DNA from: Siphonodentalium dalli
Taxonomy: Eukaryota; Mollusca; Scaphopoda; Gadilida; Siphonodentaliidae
DNA: 64,000 nucleotides
Reading direction: 5' to 3'
Assembly (NCBI GenBank): GCA_032622095.1
Contig: CP136061.1
Coordinates: forward strand, 4,706,505-4,770,504
In this document: in pieces, positions 22,660 to 35,805 of the stretch
Layout of the letters: each line of letters opens with the position of its first letter
How positions within the stretch are numbered: the stretch's first letter is position 1
Notes under the pieces: generated by a model
What the model saw: the letters and a program-made list of their open reading frames with translations, nothing else
Databases searched by the model: none
Told to the model about the DNA's origin: nothing
Made by a program: the position numbers and the translations under genes

Positions 22660-24993
22660 GGTGGGTGTTTGGTCAAAGAGGCAAAAACAAACGTATTTTT
22701 TACAACCTCATGCAATTGTTTTTACCAAAGACCGTTTGTGCCCGTATTTGACATTTTTAACAGTTTAAAACATATTATATCGGTAAACAAAAACCTAAAA
22801 CATATTATATCAGTAAACAAAAACCACATATTAATGTTACTGGGAGCTCGTATGGACATTAGTGGCTACGCCATGTTGCAGATGGGACGTTGAGGTGAAA
22901 AAAGTTCCTCACAGAAGGTGTATGAACTCTTTGACGGTTCAGCAAACCATAATGTGCATGCTATAGATACATTCAAGGAAATATATTGATGAACCATTCT
23001 TTTTGTCTAACGTTCTGTTGTTTTATTTTTTGTTTGGAAATTGTTGGAATCCAATGGCTCGTTTAAAATGTCGTATGTACGAATGCTCGTGTTATACATC
23101 TGTAACATATGTTCAACCGTTACCAGGAACCACACTGCATGGACCAAAATACCGTTACCAGGAACCACACTGCAAGGTCCAAAATGTATTATGGCCAAAT
23201 GCAAATATTGTGTGGCAAATGATAGCTGGTCGAAGTTAAGGGGTTAATGGACAGACCTGGAACTATGGTGCCGGACATTTGCAGAATAACTCCACATAGG
23301 TTGAATTTAGTGACCTTACAGCGGGATATCATAACTAAATGCACTCTCTGTGGCCTCATTATGCGTATGCCTTCTTCTCTCTGCTAAGTATGTTTATCAA
23401 ATCAACAAGATGTTTAGTTACTTCTAAGAATCTTTTTATTTTCAGTTTAGTTTCTCTATACCCTCCAAATCGGCAGACGATACATTGCATAAGTCTAGGT
23501 CGCCCATATCAGATGAGGCCATGCAGAATGAGGTCCCCGGAGGATGAATTTGGTGACGCTAGCCCGCTGTGTGGGGTGGATTTACTAAATTAATTCTACA
23601 AATGACTGGCACCATAATCTCATGCCTGTTTTATGGAACATTTGATTTGACAGTTGCCAATGGCCAATTCAAAGATGCATTATCCATCGAAACAAAACTT
23701 GTGGATTCAGATAATCAACATGTAACGCATCTGCAGATGTCATGAACTGAAATGACAATTAATTAATCCCGATGAGGCCATAATTTGACCTCGATCCGGT
23801 GGATTATAATAAAACATTTAAACAAATCACTCACCAATATAACGATATAATGTATACATAAACTTGTGGACACCCATTCGGCGTGAAGCACTCCACTCGA
23901 TCTTTCCGACCATTCCATGCGCTTTGTGCCCAACTACTCTCTATGTGTCGACACCATGAACGAAAAGGGGTTGATATGATAACACCACCAGCATCCCATT
24001 GGACGGTGTCAAATGTTCAAATATATAACTATATATTAACTCCCTTAAACCATTTTTTACTAAATATTCATTGACAAGTAGTTCCCTTGTGAAATGTTCA
24101 GATAATAAGTTCGACGAACTACCAAGAACTGATTGTTATTAATTAATATAAATTATTTTGAACTTGTATTTTCATTTTGTATGTCTGTCGTCTGCTTACG
24201 ATTCCTGAACACCCCTCCGAATGAATAATAGACCCTTCGAATGTATACTTGTTATAACCGATGGGATCATCCATTTAGTCTAGAAAGGTTTACACCTGAC
24301 AAACTCATGGACATTATATATGCACCCAGTCCCATACCTTTGGATAAAATTTCCTGTTTCCCCAAGCTTTCTAACAGTTTTGAATGTCCAATTTGACATC
24401 CACAATGGTTTACATTTCCAAACTGATGGCAGTTCCAGCCCAAAAACTTGAACGAAACTATGAAAATATTCGGCTTTTGATCTAAAAGCGAAATTATTTC
24501 ACACGAATTAGTGGTTGGAAATTATATCAGGCATGTCATTTTCAAGTGTTGAACATTTGGAATAGTTGAGACACCCAACTACCTGTCGCAAAATCCCTTT
24601 ATATTGTGTCCCGTGGCTGCATGCAAAATGTTATCAAAGATATATCAAGCAAGTATCAGGTTAGCCAATATATTAACATGTCATAGGAAGTAGCCTGCTA
24701 AATTCGTCACCTGTGTTTTTAGCATTATTTGTCATCGGCATATAATTAGGTTGACGGTCGGGAGGGGGGGGGGGTCGGCTACCCAAAACTGGAAATGGGA
24801 GTTTCGGTCGTTCGAGGTTAATTCTAATCGTATATAGGTTGATTGTTGAACTTATTATCTGAACATTTCCCACCGTTGATGTGAATAATCCGGCAATTTT
24901 ATTTTTTCCTGGTTATCGTCTGTTTTTATAACCTGAACACCCCTCCAAATATAATACTTTTCCAATGTGTTCTTTTATTTCTCCCAAAAGGGT
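22660..24993. repeat. 2.35-kb segmental duplication, copy A
   Basis: It matches 25951-28310 throughout in direct orientation, at an estimated several percent divergence by eye. Shared landmarks include CTGGGAGCTCGTATGGACAT (22840), a CCGTTACCAGGAACCACACT minisatellite (two copies here) and a G-run at about 24765. A duplicated TAAAACATATTATATC stretch at 22767-22815 is specific to this copy. The small open frames it contains are broken differently in the two copies, so I do not call a gene. Confidence 0.92.
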
Positions 24994-25950
24994 GATATTA
25001 ATATTGAACCTGTTAATATTTTACCCGGGTCTCGCGGTTTACCAACACGAGTAGACGTTTGCCCGGAATTGCCATTGGTTTTCTTTGTTATCATATTGAA
25101 TCATATGAAACCAACTCCCGAATCGCATATAATACCAGCCCAGATTTATTGACAGGGCGCCAATTACTAGCGTAACTATAAATCACCGGGGACAGCCCGG
25201 ATCAGCTGGGATCCGAATCAGCCCAGACCAGCCCCATGCTGTATATGCGGGATTTTAAAGATCATCACAGTGCGGGATCGCACGAAAACACACACATGAC
25301 TGAAACGACGATAAACATAAACAAACCAAACCATAATGTAAGCCTGCTTACCGGGTTACCATATGACTGGACCAACGATATACCCCAAACCATAATGTGA
25401 TCCTGCTTACAGGGTGCCATGACAGGACCAACAATATACCCCAAACCATAATGTGGTCCAGCTTACCGGGTACCATATGTCTGGCCCAAGTATATACCCC
25501 AAACAATAAGATGCTGCGTTGTTATCTTGTCCTGATGATGCCGGGGTCAAGGCTGTTAGGAAACTGTCAAATTCCGGAGAGCCCACCCCACGATAGCTTT
25601 ATATATATAGCAGGATCGTTTAATCAGACTTGAAACAAACTAAACATTAATTAGTTGCGAATATTTATGCAGACAATTAACCTTGCTCAACCATTCATGG
25701 CGGGAGATGCACTGGCGCAGCATTAAAGGTCTTGTGCCAGTGCATTATCTTATATTATGCGAGTCTCTCATAGATAGCTTCGCATTTATGAGAGAATGCA
25801 CTGGCTTACATGGTAAAGGTAACATGTGTTATTCCTGTATGAACACCTCAACGGAATCATGGCAATATAAGTTATTTTCATAAATTTGATATCATATAGT
25901 CATAAAACAGCGTCATTCTTATAAAAAATCCCAGGCATATTATTTTATTC
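24994..25950. other. Spacer between duplicates; three ~57-bp tandem units
   Basis: 25325-25505 has three units starting CCAAACCATAATGT, each with a CTTACCGGGT-like segment and ending near ATATACC. The rest holds no recognised feature. Confidence 0.7.
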
Positions 25951-28310
25951 GGTGGGTGGTCAAAGAGGCAAAAGAGGCAAAAACAAACGTATATTTTACA
26001 ACCTCATGCAATTGTTTTTACCAAAGACCGTTTGTGCCCGTATTTGACATTTTTAACAGTTTAAAACATATTATATCAGTAAACAAAAAACACATATTAA
26101 TGTTACTGGGAGCTCGTATGGACATTAGTGGCTACGCCATGTTGCAGATTGGACGTTGAGGTGAAAAAACTTCCTCACAGAAGGTGTATGAACTCTTTGA
26201 CGGTTCAGCAAACCATAATGTGCATGCTATAGATACATTCAAGGAAATATATTCATGAACCATTCTTTTTGTCTAACGTTCTGTGGTTTATTTTTTGTTT
26301 AGAAATTGTTGGAATCCAATGACTCGTTTAAAATTTCGTATATACGAATGCTCGTGTTATACATCTGTAACAGAGGTTCAACCGTTACCAGGAACCACAC
26401 TGCATGGACCAAAATACCGTTACCAGGAACCACACTGCAAGGTCCAAAATACCGTTACCAGGAACCACACTCCAAGGTCCAAAATGTATTATGGCCAAAT
26501 GCAAATATTGTGTGGCAAATGATAGCTGGTCGAAACTAAGGGGTTAATGGACAGGCCTGGAACTATGGTGCCGGACATTTGCAGAATAACTCCACATAGG
26601 TTGAATTTAGTGATCTTACAGCGGGATATCATAACTAAATGCACTCTCTGTGTCCTCATTATGCGTGTGCCTTCTTCTCTCTGCTAAGTATATTGATCAA
26701 ATCAACAAGATGTTTAGTTACTTCTAAGAATCTTTTTATTTTTAGTTTAATTTCGCTATACCCTCCAAATCGGCAGACGATACATTGCATAAGTCTAGGT
26801 CGCCCATATCAGATGAGGTCATGCAGAATGAGGTCCCCGGAGGATGAATTTGGTGACGCTAGCCCGCTGTGTGGGGTGGATTTTCTAAATTAATTCTACA
26901 AATGACTGGCACCATAATCTCATGCCTGTTTTATGGAACATTTGATTTGACAGTTGCCAATGGCCAATTCAAAGATGCATTATCCATCGAAACAAAACTT
27001 GTGGATTCAGATAATCAACCTGTAACGCATCTGCAAATGTCATGAACTGAAAGGACAATTAACTAATCCCGATGAGGCCATAATTTGACCTCGATCCGGT
27101 GGATTATAATAAAACATTAAAACAAATCACTCACCAATATAATGATATAATGTATACATAAACTTGTGGACACCCATTCGGCGTGAAGGACTCCATCGAT
27201 CTTTCCGACCATTCCATGCGCTTTGTGCCCAACTACTCTCTATGTGTCGACATCATGAACGAAAAGGGGTTGATATGATAACACCACCAGCATCCCATTG
27301 GACGGTGTCAAATATTCAAATATATAACTATATATTAACTCCCTTAAACAATTTTTTACTAAATACTCATTGACAAGTAGTTCCCTTGTGAAATGTTCAG
27401 ATAATAAGTTCGACGAACTACCAAGAACTGATTGTTATTAATTAATATACATTCTTTTGAACTTGTATTTTCATTTTGTATGTCTGTCGTCTGCTTACGA
27501 TTCCTGAACACCCCTCCGAATGAATAATAGACCCTTCCAATGTATACTTGTTATAACCGATGGGGTCATCCATTTAGTCTAGAAAGGTTTACACCTGACA
27601 AACTCATGGACAGTATATATGCACCCAGTCCCATACTTTTGGTTATAATTTCCTGTTTCCCCAAGCTTTCCAACAGTTTTGAATGTCCAATTTGACATCC
27701 ACAATGGTTTACATTTCAAACTGATGGCTGTTCCAGCCCAAGAACTTGAACGAAACTATGAAAATATTCGGCTTTTGATCTAAAAGCGAAATTATTTCAC
27801 ACGAATTAGTGGTTGGAAATTACAGATGATGTTATATCAGGCATGTCATTTTCAAGTGTTGAACATTTGGAATAGTTGAGACACCCAACTACCTGTCGCC
27901 AAATCCCTTTATATTGTGTCCCGTGGCTGCATGCAAAATGTTGTCAAAGATATATCAAGCAAGTATCAGGTTAGCCAATATATTAACATGTCATAGGAAG
28001 TAGCCTGCTAAATTCGTCACCTGTGTTTTTAGTATTATTTGTCATCGGCATATAATTAGGTTGACGGTCGGGGGGGGGGGGGGGGGGGGGGTCGGCTACC
28101 CAAAACTGGAAATGGGAGTTTCGGTCGTTCGAGGTTAATTCTAATCTTATATAGGTTCATTGTTGAACTTATTATCTGAACATTTCCCACCGTTGATGTG
28201 AACAATCCTGAAATTTTATTTTTTTCCTGGCTATCGTCTGTTTTTATAACCTGAACACCCCTCCAAATATAATACTTTTCCAATGTGTTCTTTTATTTCG
28301 CCCAAAAGGG
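25951..28310. repeat. 2.35-kb segmental duplication, copy B
   Basis: Partner of 22660-24993. It has three units of the GTTACCAGGAACCACACTGC minisatellite (26380-26480) where copy A has two. The G-run at 28070-28091 is about twice as long as in copy A. Homology ends at about 28310, just after CCCAAAAGGG. The microsatellites vary faster than the surrounding sequence. Confidence 0.92.
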
Positions 28311-30061
28311 CTGCATGGACGACATTTATATATGCACATATTCATTCTCAATATCATTTTCGTTCGTCCTTAACAGGCGCGTCCACATGGCGGGCAATAA
28401 CTTATCAGGTATGCCCCATGTGACATACTTGATCTATGGAAAAAATGAACAGGAAAATATATGATGGAGGCAGTGCACTGGTACATGTTATCGCCTGTGG
28501 GTAACATGTGTTCAGCTTGATTGGTGGTCATCGGTATCCGTTAAATAATTTCTAAGGGATACGCTGAAAACTGTCCACGCACTCGAGTTCAATAGCATCG
28601 CCTGTCGCAACAACTGACTTCGTAATTCCATTTTAGATGAATTGACATCATCGCTGAAGCATTATATGCATATATGTGCGCAGGAACATATATACAGAGG
28701 GTTTCCTTTGACGGATGATGTACATGTGTGATTTCCAACTACAGCCCCTTGAACCAAACCAAGCTCCTAAGACCACATAATTTTATTTGCACCCCATTCC
28801 ATTTTAATTTCCCACCTGGTACCTCACATGCCTTGTTTTATAAATTTAATTTTTATTGGACACCGGGGAGGGAGGGACCTATATAGGAAATTTCAAACCA
28901 ATATTTTGACCAAAAGTAGGAAGGAATGCAAATGTTGGACTAAAACAACAAATTCCGCATACATTACTGGTTGGACAATCAGACTACCAAAACAATTTAA
29001 ACCCATTGCTGTTGTGGGGGATCCCATGTTCCCACATGCACCCCTGTATGTTTGGTAACGTAATATACACCACAGCCACACGAACCAAGCCAATCCCACA
29101 ACTCTAGAAAACTTCACATGGGGTCTCAATAGGGGTGAGGTCATCCGATTCGCCACAAAACCATAATAACTTTTTGTCACCCCCACATGTGCATGTACCA
29201 TGAACTTATAACATAGGCGTTACCTATTTCCAAATAACGTTACCACTTTGTCATTATATAGAAATGTTTTATGCACGAGAGCAGCAACGTGGCTGCAGTT
29301 CGGTGGGTGACTCATCCCACCCGACTACGGTAATACATGTCAACAGTTGGAAATTTCATGTTACGAATTACCAATATGGACTATGGGTTGTTTACCGGAC
29401 GCAATTCACTTGTACCAGCACGACTAATACTGTTATGAATGAGCTCAATCAACACCATCTAGACCGATGCGTGTTCGCGGGCGTAATCTTTGCAGCCAGA
29501 TAATAGCAGGGTACAATTGTACCTGATATATTCTTGGATATATTTTCTTGCAGCTACACGTGGACGCGTCATAATCGCAGGCTGAAATCTTAACCGGGTG
29601 AATGATCATTTTAGAGCTGCCTTTTTACCTCGAGTTCTCTTATTAAGTGCGCCCATTGTACCTTCCCCACATGCTTCGCTGATTACTCATGACTCACGGC
29701 ACTAACTTGTAGAACAAGTTTTCTCACTAGTAATGTACTGTTTCATTGCTATATCACAACGACGGATATTTTAAGACTGGATTTCCTTTCACGATATATC
29801 TTTTATATGTGATAGTATTAATGGAAGTTCAGTCTTTTTGGGATTGGTAATTTTGACGTTCACTCTGCGGCATGTGCGATTTGTGTAACTCATGCAATTT
29901 GGAGACTCACTTAATCCTAATTTCGCTGCACGAGGGGCGGACTTGATTTTGGCAGTAATAATAGATATGTCCAAACAGTCGACATGTCTTACAAACAATT
30001 CACGTATAGCCAGTATGAAAATTCAAATTAAACAACTGAAGAAAGAAAATAATCACACGGA
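28311..30061. other. No recognised feature
   Basis: A long non-repetitive stretch without convincing open frames. The longest frames are under 105 codons and lack motifs. It could include unrecognised exons or regulatory DNA of a host gene outside the window. Confidence 0.45.
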
Positions 30062-31026
30062 CACAGAAATGTGTGTGAACATGATACATACATCCCCTTG
30101 ATCCGGGTGAGCACAAGATACATACGGCGCCTTGATCTGTGTGTGAACATGACACAGTCATGCATCGCCTTTATCTGTGTGTGCACATGGCACATACATC
30201 GCCAAGATATGTGTGTGACCATGATACATACATCGCCTTGATATGTCTGTGGACATGATAATACATCGCCTTGATGTGTGTGTGAACATGATAAATACAT
30301 CGCCTTGAGCTGTGTGTGCACATAATACATACATCGCCTTGATTTGTGTGTGAACATGATACAGACATCACCTTGATATGTGTGTGAACATGATACATAC
30401 ATCGCACTGATATGTCTGTGGACATGATACATACATCGCCTTGATTTGTGTGTGAACATGATACATACATCGCCTTAGTCTGTGTGTGAACATATACACA
30501 CATCGCCTTGATCTGTGTGTACACATGATACACGCATGGCCTCGGTATGTGTGTGTGAACATGATACATACATCGCCTTGATTTGTGTGTGAACATGCCG
30601 CATACATCGCCCTTGATATGTGTGTGCACATGATACACGCATCGCCTTGATTTGTGTGCGCACATGATACACGCATCGCCTTGATTTGTGTGTGAACATG
30701 ATACATACATCGCCTTGATCTGTGTGTGCACATGATACATACATCGCCTTGATTTGTGTGTGAACATGATACACACATCGCCTTGATATGTGTGTAAGCA
30801 TGATACATACATCGCTTGATCTGTGTGTGCACGTGATACATGCATCGCCTTGATTTGTGAACATGATACATACATCGCCTTGATTTGTGTGTGAACATGA
30901 TACATACATCGCATTGAGTTGTGTGTCAACATGATACATATATCGCCTTGATATGTGTGTGAACATGATACATACATCGCCTTGATATGTGTGTGAACTT
31001 GATACATACATCGCCTTGATCTGCGT
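30062..31026. repeat. 34-bp minisatellite, about 28 copies
   Basis: The unit CATGATACATACATCGCCTT plus GATTTGTGTGTGAA (34 bp) is repeated with scattered substitutions and 1-4 bp indels. The consensus occurs once at about 7815 in the related dispersed repeat, so this array is a local expansion of one motif. Long minus-strand frames of up to about 280 codons exist only because of the repeat, and they are cysteine/histidine-rich by accident of the GTGTG/CATG motif. Confidence 0.96.
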
Positions 31027-32075
31027 CGAGAGTTGCATTTGGAAATGCAACAGGGACACTCGAAACCTCTAGCTACGCCCCTGTGTGAGCCATTGTTGGC
31101 GGTAAACTCACCATCAGTCTCAACTCATAGCCTGCGTACAATTTTAAAATACACCCACTCACCACACGCATGTGATTTGCAACTAGCTGACCACCATCTA
31201 TTCCGCGAACCAATGAACCACCATTTAACTGGGATAGATAGATCTTTATTTGCACAATAATATACGATACATTGACAAAGTAGTGAACAAATTTGTATTA
31301 TTGCACAGGAGCAGCATGACCTAGATGGCCGTCTTCCTGCTGCCCCTGAATGATAAGTGCAATATGAATATATGATAGCGTGTATAGAATTTGACACAGA
31401 CTATTTGGTATTTGGATGGCCGGTTGGTGCCTACTAATATTTTATGTGATAATTTTAATCAAAACTGGGGTTGAATTTTGAACAATACTTTACTATAATA
31501 GAGATTTTTTTTTTTTGGACAAGTTTAAGAGTTTGTAAAAAAAATAGTGAGGTTGTTGCGACAGTCCTGTGTCACATTCACAGACAGCACCGTGCATGTG
31601 ACACATGGCTATCTAGGATGTTCAGTGTAATAACTGGAGTGAATAATATTATGAGTTAAAAAGTTAACCTTGGTAGATCATTGAGTCAAATGGGATTGTT
31701 CGTCGGCGATATATACATGTAGGTGGTGTCATTGGTGTTGGTGTGTGTCTCAGCCACCCCAATTCCTCCCAAACGTTCAGCATTTGGAAATATATCTAAA
31801 CCAAGTTTAATTGGAATGTTTAGTCGAAAATAAATTGGAATTCGAATTATTGTTTGATATACAGTTGCTTTCGTATTTCGTAGTCTCAAGAAATGTGTTA
31901 TCCCGATCATACTGATACACGTGCACTTGTCATACAGTAGAGTGAGTTTCTGTGTGTGCCAAATTTCAGGAACATCAAATCACAGTTAAGCAGTGTGCAT
32001 GGTGAATCTGGGTATTTCACTTGTAACAGTAGGACACCCTGGACTTTTTCGAGATTATATCTGTCGGAATTTATC
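31027..32075. repeat. Dispersed repeat family, copy 2
   Basis: It follows the minisatellite directly and matches 7840-8580 block by block: TTGCATTTGGAAATGCAACA, CTAGCTACGCCCCTG, AACTCATAGCCTGCGT, TTGGAAATATATCTAAACC, CATGGTGAATCTGGGTATTT and TTATATCTGTCGGAATTTAT. About 500 bp between 31200 and 31700 has no counterpart in copy 1 and is probably a later insertion. Confidence 0.75.
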
Positions 32076-32249
32076 ATTTTTTTTAAATTCAAATAGAGCT
32101 TATGTTGGGCAGATTCGAGTTAAGTGTAAACCATATTTTTGCCGTGGTAAGCACAATTTAAGCGATCTGCGGTGTTTATCAGTCTGTTGTGGAGATCCGT
32201 GGTCCAGTTGTTAGCATGTCGAAATTGTCTTCACTTTCCAGACATAAAG

Positions 32250-32657
32250 ATGGGATCGCATGTAGCGATGACACGTGAATTATATGACAACATAGACTCA
32301 TACGATGAATACAGAGGGAAATTTCATAACATAGAATTAAGATCGGACCAAAGAGAAAAGAAAATAAAGACAACGAGAAAGAAGCGCTACCGAAAAGAAC
32401 AAATTGCTATATCTGAACAGAACCCCCAATAACTCGAGCAAAAATATAATATGCCGGAACATAACACATGGGATATTAGTATGCTTGTCAATGGTGTTCC
32501 AGATTACTACAATAATGAAGTCGAATGAAAGTAACGAAAGGGTGCTAAAAATTAAATGTATCCAATGTGTGACATTTGTTCTAAAAAAACAAAGAATTGT
32601 ATTGTAAAACGCAAGAAAACTACTGAAGGTGAGCAAAAGTGGTACATAAATATATGA
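32250..32657 (+). pseudogene. Decayed coding frame of unknown family
   Basis: Three peptides lie in one frame separated by stops. The first (32250-32432, 60 codons) contains ELYDNIDSYDEYRGKFHNIE and ends in a lysine/arginine-rich stretch. The second (32451-32528) reads NTWDISMLVNGVPDYYNNEV near its end. The third (32556-32657, 33 codons) carries MCDICSKKTKNC, a CxxC plus C pattern, then KWYINI. The composition is protein-like and quite unlike the AT-rich flanks, and the shared frame argues for one former reading frame. No homology was recognised. Exons with unusual introns are an alternative. Confidence 0.45.
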
Positions 32658-33724
32658 AAAGTGCATGTTGTCTGATGTCTATAACATAATATACTAGTTC
32701 TTCGTTTGATTTATTCTAATTATCGGGTATTTGTCCACCTAACACCCATGGAAATGCGTTGTTAGCCATGCATGAAGTTTATTCTGAACATGCGACTCAC
32801 ACATGAAAATGTTGAAGTAATCGATCCAATTATATAGCGTATAAATAATTATTGTTAAAGAATGTAAGAAAAAAGTTGTAAAAAATGATAGAATTGTTAA
32901 AGAATATAAGAAACAAATGATAAAAAGTGTTATAGAATGTAAGAAAAAAGTTATAAAAATTGTAATTTTTGTTAAAGAATGTAAGAAAAATTGATAGAAA
33001 ATTCTAAATAATCGTTAGGCCAATGCACTCTCTTATATATGGGAGGCGACCTATGGTCGAATTTCATATATAAGAATATGCATTGCCACAGGGTCTGTGT
33101 TGTTGCCACAGCTCAGCTCCCGGCATGAAAGGGTTAAGTCTAAGTAGTTGTAGCATTGAATGCAATCACCTGGTGGGTCTTGCTGTTTTAGTGATGATGT
33201 TAGTACAGGGCGATGCTGGTCATCACGTGCTCAATCCGCCTCGTATTTACATCGAAACGGCACAGGGAGCATGTGATGAAGACATTCTGATGGAATTACG
33301 TTCTTTTGTTATTATTAAACTATTATTGTTACATAAAAACCCATGTGTCGCAGTACATGATTAAATTCATCCCCGATGAAGGAAATGATGATTTCTATGA
33401 CAAATACACACAATCATTCAAAATATCCACAATGTACGCTTGAAGTAAGCCCAATTTGGTATTCTATGGTCCACACTGATGTTGATACGGACCAGGTTGG
33501 TGCTGGTGAGAATCCACGCTGATGTTGATAAGGATCCATTCTCGTTTTGTTGAAATATTTTGCTTTCATATTACTCAGCTCAAATCATTAACACATCGAT
33601 TTCAAACACTACGGGGAGAGAAAATACACGCCATCGCGAAGTTAGAAACATGTCAGATTAGAATCGAGAATAATGACCCAAATATCTCATATTGGACTAC
33701 CGTGACAATCGTTACATATCCCAT
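32658..33724. repeat. A-rich ~35-45 bp tandem repeat, otherwise unassigned
   Basis: 32850-33000 has four to five imperfect copies of GTTAAAGAATGTAAGAAAAA followed by an A/T tail. 33015-33075 can form an imperfect hairpin with TCTTATATAT and ATATATAAGA. The rest has no recognised feature. Confidence 0.65.
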
Positions 33725-34150
33725 TGCCTCTTTCCATATTCCGAAACATTCAAACTTGACCAAATAAAGTGATGTATGGTGGGCCACTCCAATTCGTGTT
33801 AGACTAGAGGCGGCAAAATTATCCCATTGCCGTTTCTCTATTTATCCACCGAGTTTGACCAAATACACGGTGAGTTATGGTGGCCCACCCAATTTCGATC
33901 TAAACAAACCAAAAACTGCACCCTTTGGTCTGCGCTGTTGCCACACGAGGGGGCAGAAAAGGCACTCATTGTCGTTTCGGTATTTATCGACCAATTTTAA
34001 CCAAATAAAAGATGCGGTGTGGTATACATGACATACTACAAAATCCGATAACCAAACACCTCGATCCCGCGCTGTTGCCACCGATTCGGTATTTATGGAC
34101 CGACTGGGCCAAAATTATCGATGCTGTAGGATGGCACACCCCATTTATGT
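33725..34150. repeat. Four degenerate tandem units (~100-140 bp)
   Basis: Units near 33725, 33826, 33967 and 34078 share an ATTGCCGTTTC...TATTTAT start, a GACCAAATA segment, and a GGTGGCCCACCC-like end, with TGCGCTGTTGCCAC between the later ones. Heavily diverged and non-coding. Confidence 0.65.
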
Positions 34151-34513
34151 TAGAAAACAGCCATACATGTATCCTTCTACCTATTATATGAGACATTTGT
34201 GTAACAAAATAGTTTGTATCGATACTACTGTTCAATGATCGTGGAATCAAGGCACAATTTTAACATATCATTTTCAGGGCGCATAACAGAACGGTGAGTT
34301 ACCGTAGAACTAATTAAACGGCATGGGACCGTCTGATCACTACCGCCCGATACCGTCAAATCTTACGGTATTGTCTAGCAGTGTATATACTGGATAGTCG
34401 GTATATAGTAAGTGACGATATTCCAATCGTTCAGTTGTCTGTTTTTAATTTAAAACATACATTCTGGTACGTATCTACGTATCACAATGAGACACATAGA
34501 CCGACGTTTTGTA
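34151..34513. other. No recognised feature
   Basis: Short unassigned interval before the first MITE copy. Confidence 0.4.
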
Positions 34514-34980
34514 TTAGGTTACACTTTAAAGCGACTCCCATGAATCAAAAAGGCAAACAGCTCATTTTCCCTTTTAGGTTACACTGGTGTAAATGTTTCC
34601 CATAGGCCTCAGTGCTAACGTTTTAGCGTATACTGTTGACAATATAAACATTGGGTCCAAAATTTTCTTTAAATCTGAACAAATGACATTTTGTGAAACT
34701 TTTTGTTGTCCTAACTAGTGTCAGAACCGCATAAAAAAATGCTGTCATATTTTAGACCACACCAAAACATTCAAACTTCACTACAGAGGGTTAATTCCTG
34801 TGCCAATGGCTATTTTACCAGTGGGAAACCATAGGGAAGAGGCGTGATGATTTATTATGCAAAAAGCACACAAGGCTATTGACCAATCAGGGCCCAGTGT
34901 CTATTTTATTCTCTCCTATATATTCCTCCCGCATCCGCTAGAGGTCTCTCCGAACCTTATTTACACCAGTGTAACCTAAA
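34514..34980. mobile_element. MITE-like element, copy 1
   Basis: The ends carry TTAGGTTACACT (34515, and again as TTTAGGTTACACTGGTGTAA at 34573) and the inverse ATTTACACCAGTGTAACCTA (about 34958-34977). The interior is non-coding and near-identical to 35806-36310. Two nested start points at the left end suggest a duplicated terminus. This copy lacks a segment of about 50 bp present in copy 2 (about 35970-36030). Confidence 0.8.
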
Positions 34981-35805
34981 GCGATAGCCCGCTTTTCGCT
35001 GAATAATTGTAACTCCCTACATTTCTTCAGAATTGACCATCAATGGAAAAAAATGTGTTAAAAAACAATATCACTTCTGTGGTTCTTTATTTATCACATA
35101 CAATTTAACCCCACCCCTTTAACACATTATTCATAAAAAAAGCACAAATTTCCACCACAGGTCATGTTCAGGCCCCATTTTCATACATATTTTGGGGTCT
35201 GGTGTTGCAAACTTGGCACAGCTATGAAAGACTGTACAAGATCCTTTCCATGAGAGAACTTCTGGTGATGTGAGGTCAATGAGTCCAGATTTGAGCTGAC
35301 TTTATCAGCACATGGAAGACTAAAATATGATATTTTCAGGTCTGCAAGGGTGGTCCAAGATAACTGGATGTGGATGTATATTGAATTAGTTGAACAAAAA
35401 TATGCTCTCTTTGAAATGCTGAAGCATTTTCTTATATGTGTCCAAGTTTCAGTTCTATTAACCTTCAAATGGCCATACCCACCAGTGGAAATGACTAACT
35501 TGTATGATATATATCTGTATATCACTGGCTATAAAATCCAAAATACTTGTCAGATTAGCTTCTTATAACAAGTGGTATGTGTGCCATTGACATGCTCATG
35601 TTATGGGTCATTTCCATTATCAAGTGACTACTAACACCTTGAACAAAATTGAAAATACCTTGAAAAATTGGCAATTTTATAAAAAAATCATACTATTTTT
35701 TGGCTGATGTAAGAGAAAGAAGACACCAGCAGCAAGAATAGCTACACCATACATAAGAGATTCATTGGACTGAAAGACCAGGCTGTTAAAAATGCAATAA
35801 CATAC
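34981..35805. other. No recognised feature
   Basis: AT-rich sequence between two MITE copies. Frames of up to about 114 codons have no motif. Confidence 0.45.

Noticed and set aside
30028..31059. Minus-strand frames of up to about 280 codons, Cys/His-rich, resembling a zinc-binding repeat protein
   Set aside because: They come from the 34-bp minisatellite read in three phases. Three overlapping frames are open at once and indels are not multiples of three.
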